Assembly: GCF_000826655.1 (NCBI RefSeq)
Contig: NZ_JXJO01000023.1
Coordinates: 1 to 64,000 of the forward strand
Reading direction: 5' to 3'
Source: Psychroserpens damuponensis
Lineage (GTDB): Bacteria; Bacteroidota; Bacteroidia; Flavobacteriales; Flavobacteriaceae
Length of the DNA stretch: 64,000 nt
This document shows positions 15,489 to 24,460 of the stretch, in pieces. The translations under genes were made by a program, and so were the position numbers. Under the pieces are notes generated by a model. That model did not search any database. It was given only the letters and a program-made list of their open reading frames with translations, and was not told the DNA's origin. Each line of letters opens with the position of its first letter. The stretch's first letter is position 1.

Positions 15489-16850
15489 ATGACTAAAGAC
15501 CTTACATTGTTTACAGAACTTGTGGACTATCTCATTTCCGAAGAAAAAAACAATCCAGTAGCCACTCCAATTGATTCCTCATTACTTTATGACACGTTGG
15601 ATCTTAGTTTCAACGAAGACCCAATGATTGATGAAGATTTTACAAAAACATTAAAATCGATTATAAAGAGCACGCCAAAAACGGCTTCTACCTCTTTTTT
15701 TAATCAGCTTTTTGGTGGTAGAATTAACCGAGCAACACTTGGAGACTTATTAGCTGTGATGCTTAACAACAGTATGTATACTTACAAAGTTGCAGGTCCG
15801 CAGGTTGGCATAGAAAAAACCATTCTCAAAACCATATGCAATAGCATTGGTTACCCTAATACTGCAGATGGTACTTTTGCTCCTGGAGGATCTATGAGCA
15901 ATTACATGGCAGTTTTAATGGCTAGAGATCGCTATAATCCTGCAGCAAAAACACAAGGTATCACGCATAAAATGACACTTTACACCTCAAAAGCGTCACA
16001 CTATTCTATAGCAAAAAACGCCTCTTTTATTGGTGTAGGAAGAGACCAAGTACGAGCCATAAAAACTAACGATAAAGGCGAAATGCTAGCTTCAGATCTA
16101 GATGCGCAAATTGCAAAAGATTTAGAACAAGGTTATCAGCCATTTTTTGTGAACGCTACAGCAGGAACCACCGTTTTGGGTGCTTTTGATGATGTTACAA
16201 GCATTAGCAAAGTATGCAAAAAGCATGACATTTGGCTGCATTTAGATGGTGCTTATTGCGGTTCGGTGATTTTTAGCGATGACTATAAACACTTAGTAAA
16301 AGGGATTGAGCACACCAATTCGTTTAGCGTTAACGCTCACAAAATGCTAGGCACACCTCTTAGCTGCTCCATAATTGTCACTAAAGACAAAAAACACTTA
16401 TACCAATCATTTTCTAACGAAGCAGAATACCTATATCAAACCAATGATGATGATTTTAATCTAGGAAAAACCTCTTTACAATGTGGTCGAAGAAATGACG
16501 CTTTAAAACTATGGACATTATGGAAATCTGTTGGCAATAAAGGCATAAAAAATATTGTAAATCATCAATTTCATCTAGCAGATATCGCCAGAGATTACAT
16601 CAAAAAACATCCAGACTATACCTTATATAGTTTTGACAACTCCATTTCTGTGTGTTTTAATTATAAAGATATTCCTGCAAATAAATTATGTACAGCACTT
16701 TATAACGATGCAGAATTGATGGTTGGCTTCGGAAATTTTAATAATCAAGAATTTGTGAGAATGGTGACCATAAATAGCTGTTTACAAGAAAAAGACATTA
16801 TCAATTTCTTTAACAATATCGAAAAATTTGTAAGCTCAACCGATTTTTAA
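15489..16850 (+). CDS. Group II pyridoxal-phosphate decarboxylase (glutamate / cysteine-sulfinate / aspartate decarboxylase-like)
   Basis: A 453-residue fold-type I decarboxylase. Visible features are SFFNQLFGG (about 69-77), the PLP-stacking His171 in SKASHYSIAK, Asp253 in HLDGAYCGS and the Schiff-base Lys285 in SVNAHKMLG. Group II members act on glutamate, aspartate, cysteine sulfinate or aromatic amino acids, and motif reading alone does not fix the substrate. The divergent neighbour is a cysteine dioxygenase whose product is cysteine sulfinate, which suggests cysteine-sulfinate decarboxylase activity giving hypotaurine (inference). It has no SD or exact -7 element; the ATG at 15489 gives a normal-length protein. 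Confidence 0.88.
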   Translation: MTKDLTLFTELVDYLISEEKNNPVATPIDSSLLYDTLDLSFNEDPMIDEDFTKTLKSIIKSTPKTASTSFFNQLFGGRINRATLGDLLAVMLNNSMYTYKVAGPQVGIEKTILKTICNSIGYPNTADGTFAPGGSMSNYMAVLMARDRYNPAAKTQGITHKMTLYTSKASHYSIAKNASFIGVGRDQVRAIKTNDKGEMLASDLDAQIAKDLEQGYQPFFVNATAGTTVLGAFDDVTSISKVCKKHDIWLHLDGAYCGSVIFSDDYKHLVKGIEHTNSFSVNAHKMLGTPLSCSIIVTKDKKHLYQSFSNEAEYLYQTNDDDFNLGKTSLQCGRRNDALKLWTLWKSVGNKGIKNIVNHQFHLADIARDYIKKHPDYTLYSFDNSISVCFNYKDIPANKLCTALYNDAELMVGFGNFNNQEFVRMVTINSCLQEKDIINFFNNIEKFVSSTDF

Positions 16851-16934
16851 AACAATTAATCGATACTAGATTAGTAAAGTGTTAAAAATTTGCATTATTC
16901 TAAAAAAGTAACCATTTTAGTAGAAAAAATAGGC

Positions 16935-16942
16935 TATTTTTG
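16935..16942 (+). promoter_or_regulatory. Promoter -7 element TATTTTTG for apaG
   Basis: An exact TAnnTTTG located 20 bases before the apaG ATG. Confidence 0.55.
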
Positions 16943-16962
16943 TAGACTATTGCATAAATTGA

Positions 16963-17349
16963 ATGGTACAACAAGTTACAAGTGGAATTAAAATTTCTGT
17001 CGAAACTTCTTTCGAAGGCACATTTTATAAAAATTATAAAGTGCACTTTGCTTTTGGATATAAAGTAACAATTGAAAACCAAAGTAAAGATTCTGTTCAA
17101 TTAAACTCAAGACACTGGAAAATTCTTGACGCATTGAACAATGAAGAAATTGTTGATGGTGAAGGTGTTATTGGCAAAAAACCAGTTTTAAAACCTGGCG
17201 AATCTCATACCTATAATTCTGGTTGTTTATTAACATCTCCATTTGGTGCCATGCAAGGACATTATAATATGATCAACTTCACCAATACTAATAAATTTAA
17301 AGTGATTATCCCTTCGTTTAAATTGAGTGCTCCTTTTGCGCTTAATTAG
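16963..17349 (+). CDS. apaG: ApaG family protein
   Basis: A 128-residue protein made of one immunoglobulin-like beta-sandwich, the full length of the family. Recognisable segments are GIKISVETSFEG near the N-terminus, F.Y.VTIENQS, VQLNSRHWKILDALN, EGVIGKKPVLKPGESHTY and SGCLLTSPFGAMQGHY. ApaG was named for effects on Co2+/Mg2+ and Ap4A in enteric bacteria, and its molecular role is unsettled. It has its own promoter element at 16935-16942. Start at ATG 16963. Confidence 0.93.
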   Translation: MVQQVTSGIKISVETSFEGTFYKNYKVHFAFGYKVTIENQSKDSVQLNSRHWKILDALNNEEIVDGEGVIGKKPVLKPGESHTYNSGCLLTSPFGAMQGHYNMINFTNTNKFKVIIPSFKLSAPFALN

Positions 17350-17396
17350 ATTTTTCAGTAACTAACCAACTTAATGTGCTATCATCTCAACACGTT

Positions 17397-18404
17397 TCAC
17401 TCTGTTACACCATAAGCTTTTAAGTAATTAAATGTATAGATTTCACCTTGTTGCTCTACTTTAAAGCTTAAACAGTTAGAGTCATGACAAAATCGATAAT
17501 AGTGTTGAGAATCAAATCCTGAGGTCGATATCTCATACAAACCATCAACATCTATAGTTCCGTAGGGAGAAATTCGTCGGCATCGAAATTGAGACGCATG
17601 ATTTATAGAGTACAACTCAAACCAAGCTCCTGACCCAATTCCCGGTAACCATTGGGCTTTAGAACTTAATAGGTCTAAAAATTTAGGCTCTAAACTACCA
17701 ACCAAATTAGGTTGGTAGTTTTTTAAACGATCTAAGAAGCAACGTAAATTTTCAGATTTTGGTGAGCCTTTAAATTTTGATATTTCACCTTTGTCACTAA
17801 CGCAGAACGCCTGCTTTTCAGTATTAGAAAGTAACACATTACCAACTGTACTTGGTGTAAACCATTTCGATTTAATGAGCTTTTTCCGTATACCATCATT
17901 TGTCACAGATGCAATTAATGTTTCTGTTACAAAACGCGAGCAATTACTAGCCGCTTTTTGAAACACGGCATACTTTACAAAATATTGCTGTTGCAAAGCA
18001 TCAATATAAGTTTTTGCTTTATTGTAATCCACGGCTTTACAAACAGAAGCAACTAATTTACCTTCACCATGTGTTAACCTAGGATTTGTGGCTAAAAATC
18101 TAAGTATTTCATCAAGATTTACAATCGTATTATTTTTAATTTGAGCACGAATAGAAAAATTCAACTCAAAATCTGTGTCTTTACTCCTCACTCTACCGCT
18201 AGACATTGGCGTGACATAACGTCCAAAATCAAAATATTCTAACTCACCAGTAGCCTTATTAATAAGTACTAAAGCTGCATGACCTGCTCGTACATAGCCT
18301 TTTTTACCAATACCAATAAACCTTAAATACGATAAAAATCGTTCATCAGGAATTTTAACAATAGTGTCAGGATAAGCTAAGCTAATTATAATACCGTTAT
18401 TCAT
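17397..18404 (-). CDS. Permuted NlpC/P60-like (papain-fold) protein, possibly DUF6695
   Basis: A 335-residue protein without a clear signal peptide. Its N-terminal half has GIIISLAYPDTIV, AGHAALVLINK (His42) and EYFDFGRY, followed later by AASNCSRFVTE (Cys155). A His first and an N-C-(S/x)-x-F-V motif after it is the order of catalytic residues in permuted NlpC/P60 enzymes (YiiX/LRAT-like), which hydrolyse amide or ester bonds. The C-terminal half (about 215-335) looks beta-rich and I do not recognise it. From memory similar flavobacterial proteins are filed as DUF6695, but I cannot confirm this. It lies between apaG and pruA on the opposite strand. Confidence 0.65.
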   Translation of the reverse strand: MNNGIIISLAYPDTIVKIPDERFLSYLRFIGIGKKGYVRAGHAALVLINKATGELEYFDFGRYVTPMSSGRVRSKDTDFELNFSIRAQIKNNTIVNLDEILRFLATNPRLTHGEGKLVASVCKAVDYNKAKTYIDALQQQYFVKYAVFQKAASNCSRFVTETLIASVTNDGIRKKLIKSKWFTPSTVGNVLLSNTEKQAFCVSDKGEISKFKGSPKSENLRCFLDRLKNYQPNLVGSLEPKFLDLLSSKAQWLPGIGSGAWFELYSINHASQFRCRRISPYGTIDVDGLYEISTSGFDSQHYYRFCHDSNCLSFKVEQQGEIYTFNYLKAYGVTE

Positions 18405-18516
18405 ACTAGGTTTAAAGTTGAGTAGGTCTAAAACACATGGAGCAACTTACAAAAAATTACTCATTTTTTTTAACCTTGTTTTAATACTTGTCAATCTATA
18501 AGTCGTCAAAAAATCG

Positions 18517-18524
18517 TAACTTTG
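18517..18524 (+). promoter_or_regulatory. Promoter -7 element TAACTTTG for pruA
   Basis: An exact TAnnTTTG, 40 bases before the pruA ATG. A TTG lies 26 bases further upstream, which is longer than the usual spacing. Confidence 0.55.
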
Positions 18525-18564
18525 CAGCTTCAAAATAATAACCAAATTATAAATATATATTAAG

Positions 18565-20190
18565 ATGGGAAAAGGATTTTTCAACGTACCAGTAGCTATA
18601 AATGAGCCTGTTAAATCGTATGCTCCAGGATCTCCTGAGCGTGATGCAGTTTTAGAGGCTTATAAAAAAATGTTTAATGAAACTATTGATGTACCAATGT
18701 ACATTGACGGTAAAGATGTTAAGACAGGAAACACTAAAACCATGTCTGCACCTCACGATCATCAACATGTTGTTGGCACGTATCATGTAGCCGAAAAATC
18801 AAATATTGATGATGCTATTGCGACAGCTTTAGAAGCTAGAAAAGAATGGTCTCAATTACCTTGGGAACAACGTGCTGGTATTTTTTTAAAAGCTGCTGAA
18901 TTAATCGCAGGACCTTACAGAGCAAAAATAAATGCTGCAACTATGATTGCACAGTCTAAAACAGTGCACCAAGCAGAAATTGATGCCGCTTGTGAATTGA
19001 TAGATTTTTTAAGATTCAATGTACAATTCATGACAGATATTTATCATGAACAACCAGAAAGCACAAGTGATGCTTGGAATCGATTAGAATACCGTCCGCT
19101 TGAAGGTTTCGTATACGCTGTCACACCTTTTAACTTTACTGCTATTGCTGGAAACTTACCAGCTTGTATGGCCATGATGGGTAATGTAGTGGTTTGGAAA
19201 CCTAGTGATAGTCAAATCTATTCTGCAAAAATCATTATGGATGTGTTTAAAGAAGCTGGAGTTCCTGCTGGTGTTATAAATGTTGTATTTGGTGATCCTG
19301 TAATGATTACAGATACTGTGATGGATAGTCCTGATTTTTCTGGATTACATTTCACAGGTTCTACTTATATCTTTAAAGAACTTTGGAAAAAAATAGGAAA
19401 CAATATCCACAATTATAAAACATACCCAAGAATTGTTGGTGAAACTGGCGGTAAGGATTTTATTGTGGCTCACAAAAGCGCAAACCCAATTCAAGTAGCT
19501 ACTGCAATTTCTAGAGGTGCTTTTGAATTTCAAGGTCAAAAATGTAGTGCTGCCTCAAGAGCTTATGTCCCTTCAAATATGTGGGACACAGTTAAAGAAC
19601 GTGTGATTGCAGATGTAAAATCTTTTAAAATGGGTTCTCCTGAAGATTTAAGCAACTTTATTACAGCTGTAATTCATGAAGGATCTTTTGATAAGCTAGC
19701 AAAATTTATAGATCAGGCTAAGTCTGATGCAGATGCCGAAATCATCGTTGGTGGAAACTACGATAAGAGTAAAGGCTACTTTATAGAGCCAACTGTTATT
19801 GTTACAAGTAACCCAAAGTATACTACGATGTGTACTGAGCTCTTTGGACCAGTAATCACAATTTACGTTTATGATGAAAACCAATATACCGAAACTTTAA
19901 AACTTGTTGACGAAACAAGTGAATACGCATTAACAGGCGCTATTTTATCTACAGATAGATACGCTATTCAAGAAGCTACAAACGCCTTACAAAATTGTGC
20001 AGGTAACTTCTATATCAATGACAAACCTACAGGTGCAGTTGTTGGCCAGCAACCATTTGGAGGTGCTAGAGCATCTGGAACAAATGATAAAGCAGGTAGC
20101 GCATTAAACTTATTGCGCTGGGTATCTCCTAGAATGATTAAAGAAACATTTGTAACTCCTACAGATTATCGTTATCCTTTTTTAGGTTAA
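18565..20190 (+). CDS. pruA: L-glutamate gamma-semialdehyde dehydrogenase (1-pyrroline-5-carboxylate dehydrogenase)
   Basis: A 541-residue aldehyde dehydrogenase that oxidises glutamate semialdehyde to glutamate, the second step of proline breakdown. The catalytic residues are Cys327 (FQGQKCSAASRAYVP) and Glu293 (RIVGETGGKDF). Other landmarks are the NAD-binding VTPFNFTAIAGNLPA and NVVVWKPSDSQ, and GVPAGVINVVFGD. The length fits single-domain Bacteroidota/eukaryote-like P5CDH, not the bifunctional PutA. No proline dehydrogenase gene is beside it. A promoter element precedes it and a terminator follows. Confidence 0.96.
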   Translation: MGKGFFNVPVAINEPVKSYAPGSPERDAVLEAYKKMFNETIDVPMYIDGKDVKTGNTKTMSAPHDHQHVVGTYHVAEKSNIDDAIATALEARKEWSQLPWEQRAGIFLKAAELIAGPYRAKINAATMIAQSKTVHQAEIDAACELIDFLRFNVQFMTDIYHEQPESTSDAWNRLEYRPLEGFVYAVTPFNFTAIAGNLPACMAMMGNVVVWKPSDSQIYSAKIIMDVFKEAGVPAGVINVVFGDPVMITDTVMDSPDFSGLHFTGSTYIFKELWKKIGNNIHNYKTYPRIVGETGGKDFIVAHKSANPIQVATAISRGAFEFQGQKCSAASRAYVPSNMWDTVKERVIADVKSFKMGSPEDLSNFITAVIHEGSFDKLAKFIDQAKSDADAEIIVGGNYDKSKGYFIEPTVIVTSNPKYTTMCTELFGPVITIYVYDENQYTETLKLVDETSEYALTGAILSTDRYAIQEATNALQNCAGNFYINDKPTGAVVGQQPFGGARASGTNDKAGSALNLLRWVSPRMIKETFVTPTDYRYPFLG

Positions 20191-20210
20191 AAACCACTGT
20201 CAAATTCATA

Positions 20211-20247
20211 AAAAATCCTCAAGCCTAACGGTTTGAGGATTTTTTTT
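20211..20247 (+). terminator. Rho-independent terminator after pruA
   Basis: Stem AAATCCTCAA / TTGAGGATTT (20213-20222 and 20233-20242) with a 10-base loop, followed by a T-run to 20247. Confidence 0.85.
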
Positions 20248-20335
20248 GCCTTTCAACCTAAAACATTAGACAACATCTAATTAACTAAATCAAACTTTGT
20301 ATATTGGTATCCAATATTATATAAATTGATCCACT

Positions 20336-22111
20336 ATGAAAAAACATTACTTTTTACTTTTATTCCTATTCCCTCTGTTAGGTTTAGCTCAAACCATTGA
20401 GTTTGAATCTACGCTGACTTCAGATTTATCAGGCTACTCTGGAGTTACTGAATTTGCAGGTTTAGGTGAATACGAAATATTTTTAGACACAGACACTGGT
20501 GTTTTAGACAAGCCAATAATCTTGCTAGATGGTTTTGACCCTGGAGACACTAGAACAATACCTGGCATCTATAGCTTACTAGATTTCACAGGTTCTCAAG
20601 GAAATCAAAATTTAGCAGACCTAGTTAGAACAGAAGGCTTTGATGTTGTGATATTAAACTTTCCGCAGTATTTCAAATTGGCAGATAACTCAGTATTAAA
20701 TATGGATGATGCTACAGATGTTAATGCTGATATGGTAATTGATGAATTAGATTATCCTGGAAGTACCTTAGTTGATGGTGGTGCAGATTTTATGGAGCGT
20801 AACGCGATGCTTTTAGTTGATTTAATTAATACGCTTAATACGGATAAAGTTGGAGATGAAGATCTTGTTATAATTGGCCCAAGTATGGGAGGATTGATTT
20901 CTAGATTTGCTTTAAATTATATGGAAAGTAACGCTATAGATCATGAAACAAGATTATGGATTTCTTTTGATGCACCTCATAATGGAGCTAATGTACCTTT
21001 AGGGTTTCAACATCAGTTTAATTTTTTAGCTAATGGTTTAGGTGACGACTTAAATATTGTAGAATTACAACCTATAGTAAACGGACTTTTAAAATCTCCA
21101 GCAGCTAGACAATTGTTGGTAGATCATTTTGAAGCTCATTTGCTAAACGGAAGTGATGTAGAATTTGACCCTACAAAATTATTACCAGATGCGCATCCTT
21201 ATAGAGACGTTTTTCTGAGTAACATAGGCGGTTATCCTCAAAATACGCGTAATGTATCAATGATTAATGGTAGTGGTATTGGTACACCTTATCAATCTAC
21301 TTCTAACACTCCTGTAACTCCAGGTTTCACAGTAATTAATGACACATTCGATGTTCCTGATTCTCCATTGCCTACGACAGCACAAATAGGCATTAACCTA
21401 ACACCTGCCACTCTTGATAATAGTCAATTGATAAGTAAAATATTAGTACAAGTTAATTTTATAGGAACTATAGACCTTGTTGACGTTGAAATTAATGCGC
21501 AAGCACCAACTTTTTCTGATGGTGTTGATGCTGCTTCGGGAGGTCTTTTTGATTTAAGTGGTTTCACAGCAGACTTAGGATCTGAAGGTTTAATTGGCGA
21601 CTTCTTAACTTCTTTACAACTTGATAAATTTAGTTTTATCCCTTCTGTAAGCGGTATGGCTCTACAAATTACTAATGATGAAATAGATTGGTACCATGAT
21701 ATTAATTTAGGAACTCCTGAAAGTTCTGGAGACACAACCAATAATACGCCTTTTGTAAACTGGTATATGCCAGACAATAATGAAAATCACGTGGAATTAA
21801 CTGAGCAAAATGTAACTTTCGCGCTTAGTGAAATTATGCCAGAAACATTATCAAACGTCGATTTTGAAAACTTTGCAACACTTAAAATTGAGAAAAACCC
21901 TATAGATTCTCAATTAACAATTTTAAGTAACACGGTTGTTGATAATGCTAGAATATCATTAGTTGACATCACAGGCAAAATAGTTCATCAATCTATCCAA
22001 ACTTTAGATAGACGATTAACTATACCATTACATTTAGATTCTGGAATGTACATTCTTAATATAGAAACACAGCACAATCTCAAGTATAGAACTAAGGTTA
22101 TAGTAAAGTAA
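20336..22111 (+). CDS. Secreted alpha/beta hydrolase (esterase/lipase-like) with T9SS type A sorting tail
   Basis: A 591-residue exported protein. It has an N-terminal signal peptide (to GLAQ, residue 19), then an alpha/beta-hydrolase-like domain (about 55-300) with KPIILLDGFDPGD as an oxyanion-type strand and the nucleophile elbow GPSMGGLISR (Ser183, G-x-S-x-G); SFDAPHNGANVP is typical of lipases. A beta-rich middle part follows (about 330-500). The last 75 or so residues are a type A T9SS sorting domain (ISLVDITGKIVHQ, LDSGMYILNIET, ending RTKVIVK). It should be exported by the T9SS and released or anchored at the surface. The substrate is unknown; lipid or ester hydrolysis is inference from the fold. 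Confidence 0.82.
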   Translation: MKKHYFLLLFLFPLLGLAQTIEFESTLTSDLSGYSGVTEFAGLGEYEIFLDTDTGVLDKPIILLDGFDPGDTRTIPGIYSLLDFTGSQGNQNLADLVRTEGFDVVILNFPQYFKLADNSVLNMDDATDVNADMVIDELDYPGSTLVDGGADFMERNAMLLVDLINTLNTDKVGDEDLVIIGPSMGGLISRFALNYMESNAIDHETRLWISFDAPHNGANVPLGFQHQFNFLANGLGDDLNIVELQPIVNGLLKSPAARQLLVDHFEAHLLNGSDVEFDPTKLLPDAHPYRDVFLSNIGGYPQNTRNVSMINGSGIGTPYQSTSNTPVTPGFTVINDTFDVPDSPLPTTAQIGINLTPATLDNSQLISKILVQVNFIGTIDLVDVEINAQAPTFSDGVDAASGGLFDLSGFTADLGSEGLIGDFLTSLQLDKFSFIPSVSGMALQITNDEIDWYHDINLGTPESSGDTTNNTPFVNWYMPDNNENHVELTEQNVTFALSEIMPETLSNVDFENFATLKIEKNPIDSQLTILSNTVVDNARISLVDITGKIVHQSIQTLDRRLTIPLHLDSGMYILNIETQHNLKYRTKVIVK

Positions 22112-22132
22112 ATTATAATCTATTTACAACAC

Positions 22133-22169
22133 AAAAAAGAGACTGGAATTATACTAGTCTCTTTTTTTT
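22133..22169 (+). terminator. Rho-independent terminator after the esterase gene
   Basis: Stem AAAAAGAGACT / AGTCTCTTTTT (22134-22144 and 22156-22166) with an 11-base loop and a T-run. Confidence 0.85.
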
Positions 22170-22420
22170 GTGCTCTATACTATTTTATACTGAAATGTGC
22201 CAACTCCAAAACCGTCAAGGCAATAACTATAGTGATGCACATACCAAAACCATCACAATAGCCACTTTCAGCCTTAGCATTTACAAATTATCAGTATTCA
22301 AAAAACAGACGTCGTCTAACACTAAACCCACGCAACACAAAAACGAATTATAGACATCCTACTACACTTCCATTATATAATGATGATCTTGAACGAGATA
22401 TTTCAGCAAAACTTATAAAT
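22170..22420. other. Non-genic stretch between two terminators
   Basis: About 250 bases between the two terminators. A plus-strand ORF of about 61 codons (22168-22353) and a second open stretch in another plus frame, ending LYNDDLERDISAKLINKKT, overlap here. Neither has a promoter, signal or a family that I recognise, and I do not call a gene. Confidence 0.4.
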
Positions 22421-22460
22421 AAAAAAACCTGAACACTATAAATAATGTTCAGGTTTTAAT
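22421..22460 (-). terminator. Rho-independent terminator after the Omp28-like gene
   Basis: A 12-bp stem AAAACCTGAACA / TGTTCAGGTTTT (22424-22435 and 22446-22457). On the minus strand it ends in a T-run made by the As at 22421-22427. Confidence 0.85.
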
Positions 22461-22510
22461 TTTATTTAAAATTCTAATATAACCGCATTCGATTATATTA
22501 AGATAAGAGA

Positions 22511-23803
22511 TTAGTCAAAATCTTTATTCTCTCCTAAATCTGCTTTTTGAACATTTAACACAGTATTATCTGGTCCAACAACAAAAGCAACAAGCTCTAA
22601 ATTAGCTGTGTTTTGAACACTTGCAGGCACTGTTAAGGTATAATTCCCTGTAAACGTACTATCCGTATCAGAATCTTCATAAGGGATCGCATCACCATAA
22701 ACATCAGTAAACGTTGCTCTAGCCGTATGATTATGTACAAAATCTTGGATAGGATTTCCTTGTTGGTAATAAGGGCTAGAAGGATCTCCATTGTAAAAAT
22801 TAACCTGAGGATACACTAAACCATTTTCTAATAAATACACTACTATTCTGTTTTCAGACGTTGTTTTTAAGTCATAATGCACTCTTACTTCCGCAGTAAT
22901 TGTATTACCCGAAATTGAAGAGTTGATTGCTAATCCCATTTTTTGTCTTGCACTCAAAAGTCCAACAGGCTGGCTAGTTGATTCATTCCAATTCATCGTT
23001 CTATTAACTCTTCCTGAAGGGAAACCTGTAATACCATAAGTATTTAACATCGAAATTACTGGAGTAAAATGCAATGAATAACCTGGATCTCCAGCATATT
23101 CTCTATGTAAAGCGACAGGAATAATATTATCATCTGTTGCAACGGCTTGTTCTAAAGCATAAGCTAATCTTGGGCAATATTGACACCAAGAACCTGTATA
23201 ATCTTCTACCATCACCTTAGTTGTATGTGTAGACTCAACAGCTTTTAACTCTAAAGTATTAGAAGTCAATACACTACCATCTTCTAAAGTATATGTTGCT
23301 ACAACATTATAAGTACCAGGATTTGCAAACGCAACAGGATTAGTTACTACACCTGTATCTGCAGTTAATGTTGAATTTATTGTTACTTCATTACCTAAAT
23401 CTGTAACCACCAATAATAAGGTTTGACCATCATCATACCAAAAAGAATCTGTAGCCGTAGATAGTGTAATTGCTGTTGGCACTGGTATAGGTTGCACAGT
23501 GATCGTTGTAGTGCTTGTTAACCCACCATTAGTAGCTGTAACCTCAAAGCTACCTGCTGCACTAAATGCATAAGGATTAGAAATTACGACACCACCAACT
23601 GTTAATTCAGAACTGGTTGTAACATTAGTCCCTAAATTATTTGTCACTGTGAACGACACAGATTCTCCAACAAAAACAGTAGAGGAGTCTCCCGACACTG
23701 TAATTGAAGATGCTGCTGCTCCATCATCAGAGCTACTACATGCAAAAGCAAAAACCACAAAGGTTACTACTGCTAATTGTTTTAAAATACTTTTAATTTT
23801 CAT
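22511..23803 (-). CDS. Omp28-related lipoprotein with thioredoxin-like CxxC
   Basis: A 430-residue lipoprotein with the signal FVVFAFACSSSDD (Cys22). Two Ig-like/PKD-like domains follow (about 33-105 and 110-190, for example VFVGESVSFTVTNNLGTNV). The C-terminal half is an Omp28-like domain with VEDYTGSWCQYCPRLAYAL (Cys207 and Cys210, C-x-x-C), VALHREY and GFPSGRVNR, a thioredoxin-type fold. Omp28 was described as an outer-membrane antigen of Porphyromonas gingivalis. The divergent TlpA-like gene at 23944 also encodes a CxxC thioredoxin, so the two may act together in extracytoplasmic disulfide chemistry (inference). Confidence 0.88.
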   Translation of the reverse strand: MKIKSILKQLAVVTFVVFAFACSSSDDGAAASSITVSGDSSTVFVGESVSFTVTNNLGTNVTTSSELTVGGVVISNPYAFSAAGSFEVTATNGGLTSTTTITVQPIPVPTAITLSTATDSFWYDDGQTLLLVVTDLGNEVTINSTLTADTGVVTNPVAFANPGTYNVVATYTLEDGSVLTSNTLELKAVESTHTTKVMVEDYTGSWCQYCPRLAYALEQAVATDDNIIPVALHREYAGDPGYSLHFTPVISMLNTYGITGFPSGRVNRTMNWNESTSQPVGLLSARQKMGLAINSSISGNTITAEVRVHYDLKTTSENRIVVYLLENGLVYPQVNFYNGDPSSPYYQQGNPIQDFVHNHTARATFTDVYGDAIPYEDSDTDSTFTGNYTLTVPASVQNTANLELVAFVVGPDNTVLNVQKADLGENKDFD

Positions 23804-23943
23804 TTCGGAATGTTTTTTGATTTAGTTAATTTAAAGTCAGACTGTCTAACCTTTTTTTGTCAATAAGCAGCGATTTATGATTTTATTCTTAAAATTTTTA
23901 AGAATAAAACACTAATTTTAACAAAAAATTAAAAATTTACCTA

Positions 23944-24423
23944 ATGAAACAACTTATCTATTTATTATTACTTACTTTGAGTTTTAATCTTTCAGCTCAA
24001 GACAATTTACCAACCGCAGAAATTAAAACTTTAGACGGTGATACTACTACATTAGAAAAAATAAGCCAAGATAACGACCTTATTATAGTCTCACTTTGGG
24101 CAACTTGGTGTGTGCCTTGCAAAAATGAATTAGATGCTATTAACGAAGTTTACGTGGATTGGCAAGACGAAACAGATGTGAAATTATATGCAATTTCTGT
24201 TGATGATTCAAGAACCGTAAGTCGCGTAAAACCTTTAGTTAATGGAAAAGCTTGGGATTTCAACATTTTATTAGATACTAATAATGATTTGAAAAGAGAA
24301 TTAGGTGCAGCTACAGTTCCACTCACATTAATAATTAAAAACGGCAAAATTGTTTATAGACACTCTGGATACACACCTGGTGCTGAAGACGAGCTTTTTG
24401 AAGAAATCAAGAAACACTCTTAA
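23944..24423 (+). CDS. TlpA-like thiol-disulfide oxidoreductase
   Basis: A 159-residue periplasmic thioredoxin-fold protein. It has a signal peptide (ending FNLSAQ), then IIVSLWATWCVPCKNELDA with the active-site pair Cys56 and Cys59, and the cis-Pro region AATVPLTLIIKNGKIV. The protein is of the TlpA/ResA type, which reduces disulfides of exported partners such as apocytochromes. The outer-membrane protein gene starts 37 bp after its stop, so the two are probably cotranscribed. The Omp28-like gene is divergent. Confidence 0.92.
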   Translation: MKQLIYLLLLTLSFNLSAQDNLPTAEIKTLDGDTTTLEKISQDNDLIIVSLWATWCVPCKNELDAINEVYVDWQDETDVKLYAISVDDSRTVSRVKPLVNGKAWDFNILLDTNNDLKRELGAATVPLTLIIKNGKIVYRHSGYTPGAEDELFEEIKKHS

Positions 24424-24460
24424 CCCTACATTTTTATTTAAACCAATCAACCTCTTTAAC

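Noticed and set aside
22168-22353. 61-codon ORF between two terminators
   Set aside because: No promoter, signal or known family; a second overlapping frame is equally open, as expected by chance.
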